The position numbers and the translations under genes are program-made. From Gymnopus androsaceus JB14 (taxonomy: Eukaryota > Basidiomycota > Agaricomycetes > Agaricales > Omphalotaceae), in the NCBI GenBank assembly GCA_009733575.1, contig ML769938.1, positions 1-32,096 of the forward strand: 32,096 nucleotides of DNA, in the 5' to 3' direction. A model generated the notes under the pieces. It saw nothing but the letters and a program-made list of their open reading frames with translations. It ran no database searches and was not told where the DNA came from. This document shows, one piece after another, positions 21,600-30,975 of the stretch. Position 1 is the stretch's first letter; each line of letters starts with the position of its first letter.

Positions 21600-22400
21600 A
21601 TCCGTAGGTATTGACTTGACAAACACGTCCAAAGTGTGCTGAGCAGCAGTGTGAACAATCACTTCCCCATCTTCCATTAGTGGGATAAGTTGCCTGATCC
21701 AATCCACGCAATACAGTGAAGTATCAAGTCCTGTCACTTCACAGAAAGCTGAGAAGAAGTCAAGGGCGCTCACTCGTCGCTGAGGAGAGTCATGCTTGAT
21801 TCTGTAATATAATCAATGAGTATATTCATCCAACACAAAAGAGAGGTTAGTAGCAACTCACCAGCCCAGCAATAACATCATCAATATATTAAATCCTTCT
21901 GCGTTGCTGATGGATCCCAAGAGCACTTCGAGAGCTTTGTTTACAGCAATCTTCAGCTCCTCATCAGGCTCGGGACATCCTTCCAGAACTTTGACAATGG
22001 AATTGAGAATAACAGTCAAGCGCTTGCTTAAAGCATTTCCAGTGACAGTGACTAGAGTGCTCAAGCATTAAACACTGTCATGGGTGTAGCTGTCAATGTC
22101 AGAATGAATACCGGAAATACAGTACCCGCACGAACCTAACAAGATATCAACATTTGAGTTTGCCAAACAGTAAACAGTAGAGAAAAAATGTACACTCATG
22201 GTCTCTCTCAAGGCCTGCAATGCCGTACCTGATCCCTTTCCAGGCTAGCGGAGCACCTCCAGCAGTGTAGGGATAGTTTCATTGATTGCCTTGACAGCAA
22301 TATATTCTTGCAAAATATTGAATGCCTTGCAGCAGCCAAGCGCACATTACTCTCCTTGTTAATGAGACACTCACACACAATAACAATGATGTTGTCTTCA
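21600..22400 (-). pseudogene. GCN1: GCN1 (translational activator) fragment, HEAT repeats
   Basis: The minus strand gives consecutive segments typical of eukaryotic GCN1: KAFNILQEY, PGKGSGTALQALRE, STLVTVTGNALSKRL, EELKIAVNKALEVLLGSI, LLLGW, DSPQRRVSALDFFSAFCEVT, WIRQLIPLMEDGEVIVHTAA, LDVFVKSIP. Introns remain (~21843-21790 and ~22195-22140), so this is a DNA-level duplicate and not a retrocopy. Breaks: a 1 bp deletion near 22328, TAG at 22247-22245 where Gln is expected, TGA at 22063-22061 where Arg is expected, and a frameshift just after. Past KSIP (~21600) the open frame continues to 21291 with sequence that does not resemble GCN1. Full GCN1 exceeds 2,500 residues; only about 240 are here. 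In intact form it links ribosomes to GCN2. Confidence 0.75.
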
Positions 22401-24066
22401 TGGTCTTTGCATTGAGCACCCGTAGAAAAAGGCCAATGCACGTGAACCAATCTATAAACAAAAAAGCTGTCAAAATAATACAAAGAATGACCAACGCGAA
22501 CCACACCTGCATGGACAACAAACTGGTAGATTTTACCGGTGCCTATTAGTATCATCTCAATCCATGTAGGGGTTGATGGGGTGAGGATATGGAATCTCCA
22601 GATGAGCAAACAGTTAAAGGGTCCAAATAGCACTGGGAGTCGCAGAGCGACTACGGTCATTGTGTGGATTAGTTGAACAAAGGATCCTGATTCAGTGTTG
22701 TTCTATGATACCCAGTTGAGAAAACTAGCCTTCTGGAAACAAAAATCTACAGAAAAATTGGAAACAGAGGTAAGTTTTGTGCACGATAAGCAGGTATGAC
22801 GACTTACTAACTTTGGGGAGTTTGAGGAGACATTTGTATTGAATATAGCTCAGTCTAGTGAAATAAAGAGGATCGCTTTTGACAATGCTGGAGGGAAGCT
22901 GGTGGTCTGTAATTGGGATTATGAACTGTTCAAGTTGTTGCTACTGCTGATATTCAGAAGCCTTGTTATAAGTAGTTTCTGCAATTGGTGTACTTGAGAA
23001 TAGATCCTGTAATCCATTGAACGGTTCACAGATCCCCCATCTTATAAAAACAATGTTGTAGACTTGAGAGAAGAGAATAGGTGCACTAGCGCTTGGTCAT
23101 CAATTGTCTTTTTCAACTCAATAACTATCTCAGTGAAAAAGTGGTGCATCCATCACCTTGCAGACCCCTGCTGGGGTCAATCTTGAGCACTTTATATTTT
23201 CTGCAATGGTCAGTAGCCTTGGCTAGCATTATTCGCTGCTAATCAATCTTTAATCAGGCCAGTGAGCTTGACCAGAAGATTCCTGAAGGCTCAGCCGAAG
23301 CTCCCTTGCGCAGGATTCGGAATTTGGGAGTGTTTTGCCAAGTGATTGTGGTTGGAGGAGGATCAAGATGGAAGAGGGTGAGCTATGCTTGATAATGGGC
23401 AAATTGAGGTCAGAGTAACTGTGCATCTGGTGGTAACCATTGGTAGGCTTACCTTTGCTATTCGCAGGACTATCTTGACCAAAACCCTGGGTCGATTCTT
23501 CTCTGACCACAGAACATTATATAAAGTGCTTTTGGAAAGTGACTCTGTTCATGGTCCGCTAATCCTACTAAGACCCTCAAGTCTCTCTGTTGGAATGTGA
23601 CTGAGATATTGGGTCATCCAGATGTATCATTACCATGTTCAGTAGCTTACCCCTAATTGAATCTCTGCCTTCTACCACATCGGCGCTCATCCAAACATCT
23701 CCACCCATTAACTTTAACACTCTCTGAGCAATGAGAATTATTTAGGCCATTGCATCCAAGTGTATATATTGGAGGATATAAGTCGACAAAGGTATGTCAA
23801 TAAGTGCTCAACTATATAGACAGATTCAACAAAGGTTACACAGTGAGGCTTGGGGTGTGGCTAGCCTGACCTACATAAAGCAATCTGCTGCCATAATATT
23901 CCTTCGCTGCAACATCTGATCAGTCCTAGCATCAAAGTGCAAATCATCCACCCAGTCACACTGGAATCCCTGCAACAAATATTCCGCAAAGTAAAAGTGT
24001 TGACCACCAACACTGTCATGATCAAACTCGTGTCTGTTGGGTCTAATACCAGCAGCATCAATTAGG
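22401..24066. other. No supported gene
   Basis: Short open frames only (22208-22660 -, 23250-23510 -, 23385-23600 +, 23861-24061 -), none with a recognisable motif. The first overlaps the upstream side of the GCN1 fragment and may contain diverged extra sequence from it. Confidence 0.35.
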
Positions 24067-25440
24067 TCAGATAAATGCCTGTGGGTGAGTTCCTGGTGAA
24101 ATCATGATTGAACTCAAATCACTGGTTGCAGTAGATGAAGACAAGGTCAAAAACGGTAGTGAAAGCAAAAGCAAAACACTAGTTGTCATTGGCAAACTCG
24201 AGTCACTGGTGGCAGTAGACGACAACGAGATCAAAAATGGTGGCAAAAGCAAAAGCGAATCACTGGTTGTTGTTGGCAAACTGGAGTCACTGATGGCAGT
24301 AGACCAAGACGAGATCGAAAATGGTAGCAAAAGTGACAATGAATCACTGGTTGTTGTTGGCGAACTCAAGTCATTGGTTGCAGTAGACAATGACGAGATT
24401 GAAAATGGTAGCAAAAGCGAATTACTAGTTGTCATTGGCAAACTCGAATCACTGGCGGCAGTTGCGGCCATTGGTGAACTTGAGTCACTGGTTGCAGTAG
24501 ATGATGATGAGGTTGGGAATGGCAGCAAAATTGGCAGCAAAATTGAGAGCCCAGTGGAAGAACTACTGGCAGTGTCAGTTGTGCTTGTTGGCAACAAAAC
24601 CATGGTGGAATCACTGGCCAAAGTCAGCGAAGATGTGTCAGTGTGCTCGTTAGCAACAAAACTGTATTGGAATCACTGGCTGAAGTCGGCAAAGAAGTGT
24701 CAGTTGTGCTTGTTGCCAACAAAACCGTGGTTGAATCACTGGCCGAAGTTGGCAAAGAAATGTCAGTCATGCTTGTGGGGGAAAGATCAGTTGTGGCATT
24801 GTTCGAAGTTGCCGACGTATCCGTAGGAGTGGAAGATGGGATTGTAATGGACAGGATAGAAATGGTCGGGATGGAAATGGTCGGAAGAGTGATGGATGGG
24901 AGAGAAAAGCTGAAGCCAGTAGCACTAGTTGATGTTGGACTACATGTGTCTGAAGCCATTGTCGATGTTAAACTAGACGTGTCCGAGGCAGTCATTGACG
25001 TTGCCGGCAAAACAAATGTAGTATCACCATTCAAAGCCATGTGAGATGTAGAACTCGAAACCGACGTAGTGCCAGTTTGAGTGCCACTTGTGCCAGTGCC
25101 AGTGGGAGTACTACCCATGCCAATGTTGGATACAGAACTGCTGTCAGAGGAAACGGTACCTGTACTGGACGCAGAAGTACCTGTGGCTTGCAAAGAAGCA
25201 GAACCTGTAGTACCCATGTGCAAAGCAGAGCCTGTAGTTCCAGTCTGAACAGCAGTATCCATGTTTGTATCTGTAGGGCCCGTCTGGGAAGCAGAGCCTG
25301 TGGTACCCGTCTGGGGAGTAGTATCCGTGTGGTATTGGTGGTTCCCTGCGTAGCAGTATCTGTAGATCCCGTCTGCATATCCATGCTTCCGGTCTGCGTA
25401 TTCTGGGTAGCAGTACCTGTCTGCAATGAAGCAGGATATT
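24067..25440 (-). pseudogene. Ser/Thr-rich repeat protein, frameshifted, 5' end cut off
   Basis: The minus strand encodes a Ser/Thr-rich protein in three frame segments: ~25440-25330 (TGTATQNTQTGSMDMQTGS), 25262-24624 (QTGTTGSA units, then LPTISIPTISILSITIPSS) and 24621-24067. Two repeat families are visible: 63 bp (21 aa, TDTSLPTSASDS.TVLL.TS) at about 24580-24770, and 84 bp (28 aa, LLPFSISS.STA.SDSSLPT) at 24111-24440 with a later 78 bp unit. A 2 bp deletion in a 63 bp unit near 24643 and a shift near 25330 break the frame. The composition recalls heavily O-glycosylated wall or surface proteins, but no signal peptide is left, since the 5' side ends where kinase homology begins (25441). The plus strand is also open (24104-24826), so coding strand is not certain. 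Confidence 0.45.
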
Positions 25441-25669
25441 CGTGGAACCGGACAAACAAGTGCGTGGAAATATTCGAAAGGTGAGTGGCCGCCCGCCTGT
25501 AAGATTGCAGCTCAAACTACAAAGTGACAATCTTAATTTATGTTAGCGTTTCTGCAATGAAGCACTAGTTTGGAGACAGCTCAAGCATCGGAATATCTAT
25601 CCTCTACTGGGTATCAATGCAGAACTGTTCAAACCTTCCTTCTGCATTATTTCTCCATGGATGGACAAT

Positions 25670-26582
25670 CACACCGCCAATAATTATGCTTCAGCTTGAT
25701 TGAAGCATAGTGTGAAGTAAATTATTTCAATACCTATGTGAAATATACTTTTTCAGACAAATATGGAAGATAATTCTTTCAATAGAGTGATGAATGAACA
25801 AAATTCTTACCTTCTGAATTTTTGAATTTACACTTACTGTACCATTTCGATCGATTCGGCAGGCCCATGTGACCGTGACCGACCTGACAAAATTTTGGAT
25901 TCTGCACCTTGTGGTGGAGCCGCGTGACCCCAGCAAAATTTCGGCATTTTTGACCCAAATTTTGCAATTTTTGAGGCAATTTTGAGTGTGTCACGCAAAA
26001 AAATTTCGGCATTTTCGAAATGTGACCTGTGACCTGGTCAAATTTCGGCACGTCAGAACGCCTTCGTGACCCGTGACTGCCGAATCGATCGAAATGGTAC
26101 AGTACTTCTGAAGGGAGAATTTTCAATTGGACTCTGAAAACAATAGTTTTAATGTGGACTTGAAAGTTCTTCTTTCACAATAAGAGTGCAAGCGATTGCT
26201 TCAAAAAACAATTCAATTTTCCGCTGAAAGACTGCCTTTCGCTGTGCGGTTTGGCAGTGGCCCGGCCCGGTCCGAAAATTGAAGTATTGTCTTTCGGAAA
26301 CCAGCTGAAAGGGTTCTTCGAAGCAATCTCTTTCACTCTTATTATGAAATAAAAGCATTCAGTCTCCCTTGAAATTATTGTTTCAGAGCTCAATTGAAAT
26401 CACTTCTTTTGGAAATCAGTGTAAATTCCAAAATTCAGAAGGTAGGAATTTTATTTATTCATCAGTCTACCGAAATAATTATCTTCTATATTTGTCTGGA
26501 AAAGTACATTTCACATAGGTATTGAAATAATTTACTTCACACTATGCTTCAGCCAAGCTGAAGCATAATTATTGGCGGTGTG
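25670..26582. mobile_element. Palindromic CACTA-like MITE, second copy, with nested MITE
   Basis: Same ends as 17473-18118 (CACACCGCCAATAATTATGC...GGCGGTGTG, here fully complementary), flanked by AAT. Total 913 bp; removing the nested 266 bp element and one TA leaves 645 bp, against 646 bp for the other copy. It sits in an exon of the kinase paralogue. Confidence 0.92.
25837..26102. mobile_element. Mariner-like MITE, 266 bp, nested, perfect 26 bp inverted repeats
   Basis: The terminal repeat CTGTACCATTTCGATCGATT (continuing CGGCAG) is exact at both ends, with TA on each side (25835-25836, 26103-26104). The interior is built of repeated GTGACC, AAATTTCGGCA and CAAAATTT words. It shares CTGTACYRTTTYR ends with the element at 5444-5810. 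It interrupts the left arm of the larger palindromic element, so it inserted later. Confidence 0.9.
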
Positions 26583-27316
26583 AATAAAGACATCATTACA
26601 TTCCTAAAGCGGAATCCTGCACACAATCGACACAATATGGTGAGTTGTAGACAGCTTTTTTGATGACACTCCAATTAAGATCGATATTAGCTTCTAGATG
26701 TTGCGTCAGGAATATCGTATCTTCACTCAATGGATCCTCCTATCGTACATGGAGACATTCGAGGGGTTTGTACTCCAAAAGGCTACTGTTTCACTTTGAC
26801 CTAAAAGTTGGTGGCTTCTCAGGGCAACATTTTGGTTGCAGATGATCTGCATTGCTGCATAGCAGATTTTGGCTTATCTCTGATCGCTGCTGATTCTCAA
26901 TCATGGACTATCACCGTGACGAGTACCTTGAAGGGGTCAATGAGGTGGATGGCACCAGAGTTATTCCATCATGACGGTTCGCTTGACCTACATTTAAACC
27001 ACCCCTCAAGAGATGTTTATGCTTTTGGATGTACTATGCTCGAGGTGAGTAGGACTCGGGACAATTCGGAGATACTTCACTTATCGCTTCTACATAGATT
27101 CTAACGCTGCAGTTGCCATTTTATGAGCGTAAAACAGATTATATGGTGTTTGCCGCCTTAATGGCCGGCGAAAGACCTGTCCGGCCCAATGGTGTTTGGT
27201 TTCCAGACGAAATTTGGAATCTCACCACCAGCTGTTGGGCCCAGGAAGCTACAGCTCGTCCGAAGGCCCGTGAAGTATACAACGTTTTGCATGAGTTCAT
27301 ACAAGCTGCGGAATAA

Positions 27317-28108
27317 GCGCAAACCTTGACGCTAACCTTGGGCTAGCCGTTGTGCAAGTACTTGGGAAATGCAGCAGGAAGATTTCGCTTGGTTTGTCGT
27401 CTTTCTCATCATTCGTAGCGCATGTGGACATATCGCCGTGTATTTCCTGGTAGAACGATAGATTCGTTTAATTTGACCAATCTTGCCTTTTCTGTGGATA
27501 TGGCTCTCTTGGTTTGTTCCCGACATATTTGTTCTTTCTTTCAGGTAAAGGTTAATGTTATAACTTGGAATTTACTGACTCCGGTATAGGCAGGCTTTTC
27601 GAATACTCAATTTAGGATCACCGCGGAGTCAGTAGAGCCTACGGTCCGTATCCATCTTATCTCCTGTCCCTTGAATGGTATTCATTCTATATCGTCGATT
27701 CGTTCAACCTTTCTGACGAAGCTTCTTCGAATTCTTCGTCCACTCGTGCTCGTATCACTTGACGAATTATCAACGTCCCCGGAGTATTATTATTAATACT
27801 GACCTATGTGAACTCCAGGCTGAGTCTGCGGCATGACCTGGAGTGCCGCATCTGCCTCCAGAGGACCATCCGTCTCTCGGAGAAACTATGAATGAAACCT
27901 CAAGACTGGCTTACGCCGATTCGCTGATGCTGAACAACACCTGATGCCCACTTCAATCGGTGCCGTAGGGATTCGAATTCTTGATGCTGTCCTCTTGATA
28001 TGGATGCTCCTACCAGTGCGTGATGATGTCGATGATGTATATAATGTATAAAGGTATAAGTATGAGCATAACCAAGCGCCGGATCTCTACTCGCTTACCA
28101 CAATCATC
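27317..28108. other. Intergenic region and alpha-galactosidase 5' flank
   Basis: The first ~50 bp still resemble the 3' flank of the other kinase copy (GCGCAAA, GGGCTAG, CAAGTACT). No gene is supported in the rest. Composition becomes more balanced from about 27600 onward than in the transposon-rich part. Confidence 0.5.
28047..28054 (+). promoter_or_regulatory. Candidate TATA box of the alpha-galactosidase gene
   Basis: TATAAAGG lies 62 bp upstream of the ATG at 28109. Position and sequence suit a core promoter; there is no transcript evidence. Confidence 0.4.
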
Positions 28109-30701
28109 ATGCTACCCGCACTACTAGGTGGAAGTTTTGGTATTTTGCTTTACGCTGTGTCGGCGAATGCTTTGGCGAATGGTGTTGGGAGGCTTCCTGG
28201 TAACTTGTTTTCTTGTTCCTTCTTCTTCTTGTATTGAGGCTGACGTCTATTACTATAATAGCTCTGGGATACAACAGTATGTTCTCCAGCACTAATAACG
28301 GCGTACGCTAACTAGTCCGTTGCAGCATGGAACGCTTTCGGTGTACGTCTAACCTTTCCTCCTTCCTTTCTTCCTTCGCCTCCTTGCTATCTCCATTAGC
28401 CTGACCCAGGGGTCTAACGCCTACCCAATCATCTAGTGCAACGTCACCGAAGATCTTGTTCTAGAAGCAGCTCAGTTAATGGTCTCCCTTGGTCTCCAAG
28501 ATGTCGGCTACGAATACGTCAACGTCGACGACTGCTATGCAGAGCCGACTCGAAACGCTAGCGGTTTCCTTGTTGCTAGTGAGTATTATCCTCCGCATCT
28601 CAGTTGAACCCGTTATACGTCGCGACCATCGTCTGACAATCATCACAGATTCGGTCCGTTTCGCCAGCGGATTGAAGAATCTTACTGACCAGATTCATGC
28701 ACTGGGATTGTGAGTTTTTTCCTCTCGTTCCTCTCTCCTGATCTTACTACGATTTGATTCACTATTTAGTAAAGCTGGTATAGTATGTCTAAGTAACTCG
28801 ATACCTTTTTCAAGTACTTACATTAAACTTTGCCCTGCAGTACAGCGACTCGGGCTGGGAAACCTGCGGTGGATTTCCCGGTTCTTTCCAAAACGAAGCT
28901 CGGGACGCTGCGACATTTCAGGAATGGGGATTTGAGTATTTGAAGTGAGTTTACTTACCTCCGATCTCCATATCTCGGTTCTGTATTCCCACTTTATTCA
29001 TACCATCGAGCTTGAAGAGTTTTGCAGTCGTCTGACCTACATACACTCTTTCTAGATTCGACAACTGCAACAGTGAGTATCCTCAGAGCTTCATAGCAAA
29101 AAACGACGTACCAGGTCACTGACTGACTGACCTGCGATTGCAGTCCCTTTCGACGACATTATCCGACAAGGAATGCTTGGAAGTGCGTGTTTATTGAAAT
29201 CTCCTTCACCTTCTATTTCACTGAATTTTCTTGTTCTTTGCGATAGAGTACACTCGCATGGCCGATGCTTTGATCGATCTTGCTAATAGCACTGGACAAC
29301 CACCATTCTTATTCTCCCTTTGTCAATGGGGTTGGGTGAGTCAGCTTGACATAGCACATTGCTATTAGCGGTACTAAAGCAGATGCATAGGAACAAGTAT
29401 GGCTGTATGTTATTCAGAATTTATCTCGCTCGGGACTCGTTGGTGATTGACGATGATGCTTTTTTAAGCTGGGGATCAACTCTCGGGCAAAGTTGGAGGG
29501 TAAGTCTCCACTCGTGGAATGTATTCAGTCAAGTTGCTTTGGCTCATTCGTTACAGATCCAAGGCGACATCGAGACCAATTGGGCATCGCTCGCGAGTAT
29601 CATAAACTTGTCTGTTATGTTAAATTCTACACAAGCACACGATAATGATATTTTTTCACTACCAGCAACTCCTTCATCACACAAGCTACGGATTTCTTTG
29701 GCCACAATGATATGGATATGGTACGTGCCCGTCGTGTCCCCAGTTGTTCCTTTTTTGACGGTGTTTTAAGTTGCAATTGTGCGTACGCTCTTTCTGCCTT
29801 GTATGACGGCTGGATGAAACAAAAGAAAAATACAGAGGAAATGGCGGGTTCACCTTCGACGAGTCTAAGACTCATTTCACGGCCTGGGCGTTGATGAAGT
29901 CTCCTATCCTGGTACGTAGAATACCCTTAGCATAGTTAATATATTGTGCTCACCGCATTTCTCTAGATCGGAACCAATGTATGTTTTCCTTGCTTGCTCA
30001 CTCTCTCAGTCTTACTGATCATCGAAATAAAAGCTTTCCGCAATCACACCAGACATCCTAGGAATCCTCAAAAACACCGAAATCCTCGCTATTAATCAAG
30101 ATCCTGTTGTTGGACAGTCTGTTTCGCCGTTTAGATGGGGGCTGAATGTACGTAACTTGCTTGTTGTCTTGTTATCCGTAATTAGTTTGACTTACCGTCC
30201 ACACGGTATTTGTAGCCTGATTTCACAAGCAACTCTAGCTTCCCTGCTCAATTCTACAGTGGACCTACGCAGAATGGAACGGTGTTTATGCTTGTGAGCT
30301 TACGCTCATCGTATTTCAAGGGTTCTGTCGCTAACTCTTCCACAGATTAACACCCTTGACCAACCCGAAGATATGTTCTTCAATCTTACTGAATCACCGT
30401 GGATTAGAGCCGGAAGGCAATATTCCGTGAGGGTACGTTCAATCGTTTCTTTTTTTCTTGAGACCTAGTATGATTGATGTCTTCTGCTCTCCTTCTCCTT
30501 ATCTATTCTTTATATGTACAGGACCTATGGACCCACACCGACAATGGTACCGCTGTACGCAACTTCACCGCAGCAGCTGTTCCTTCGCACGGTGTGGTAG
30601 CGTTGCTACTCCAAGACGCAGGAGACGAGCCTGCAGGGATTTTCCCTCCTTGCGCGGTTTGGGATAATTGTGCGTTTGAGAATGGTACTGCTGCTAATTA
30701 G
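28109..30701 (+). CDS. Secreted alpha-galactosidase, GH27
   Basis: Exons: 28109-28199, 28262-28276, 28326-28342, 28437-28578, 28649-28709, 28770-28782, 28841-28944, 29056-29072, 29144-29182, 29247-29335, 29391-29404, 29469-29499, 29557-29609, 29666-29720, 29771-29778, 29836-29911, 29967-29978, 30034-30147, 30216-30293, 30346-30432 and 30522-30701. They sum to 1,296 nt, 431 residues. It hydrolyses terminal alpha-1,6-galactose from oligosaccharides and galactomannan outside the cell. A signal peptide ([20 protein letters not shown]) is followed by [28 protein letters not shown] (Asp72-Asp73), KFDNC with nucleophile Asp150, [19 protein letters not shown], and GHNDMDML with Asp246 as likely acid/base. 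The C-terminal beta domain ends ENGTAAN. All introns are GT-AG. Seven exons are 17 nt or shorter, one only 8 nt. No disabling change seen. Confidence 0.93.
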
Positions 30702-30975
30702 CCACAGTATGCGATATTGTGCTAAATTCTTCTATGTACCCTTACTTACTCTTGAGCAATGTTCTATCCCTTTCCTGATATTGGAAGCAACTCCGAAGGT
30801 GTCAACTTCCGCTTAGTATAATTGAAGACGAGATATCGCTGCTAAGATCAGACCTTCGAATGTAAACGGGGTTTACGCGATATACAAGCACCTCAACCTG
30901 GTCGAACAACTTAGATGCTGTAGAAAATACCTTCAAAACATGATTTAAACATCAACAAGCATCGCGTGTAGATTT

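Larger units (their letters stand above)
25441..27316 (+). pseudogene. TKL kinase paralogue, 5'-truncated and split by a transposon
   Basis: Paralogue of the 13287-17097 gene starting inside its exon 5. Segments: 25441-25480, 25547-25669, [insertion], 26586-26639, 26691-26765, 26823-27044 and 27113-27316. Kept motifs: RFCNEALVWRQLKHRNI, HGDIRGGNILVADD, ADFGLSLIAA, MAPELFHH, and the C-terminal EIWNLTTSCWAQEATARP. The C-terminus reads EVYNVLHEFIQAAE, more like other agaric TKL kinases than the intact copy. All introns are kept and no stop or frameshift is seen outside the insertion. Lost: the Gly-rich loop, the catalytic Lys and the whole DEP/helical N-terminus. The element at 25670-26582, with AAT duplicated (25667-25669, 26583-26585), brings in TGA within 13 codons. 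The intact paralogue reads GACAATAAAGAC across the same site. Confidence 0.88.

Noticed and set aside
24104..24826. Plus-strand 240-codon repeat ORF (LVAVD.DE.NGSKS units)
   Set aside because: Probably the antisense shadow of the Ser/Thr-rich repeats; in-frame tandem units lacking stops keep both strands open. It lacks any recognisable domain. Kept as an uncertainty in the minus-strand entry.
29359..29769. 136-codon ORF inside the alpha-galactosidase locus
   Set aside because: It is a read-through of three introns in a frame that shares only parts of exons 11-13; the spliced GH27 model explains the region.
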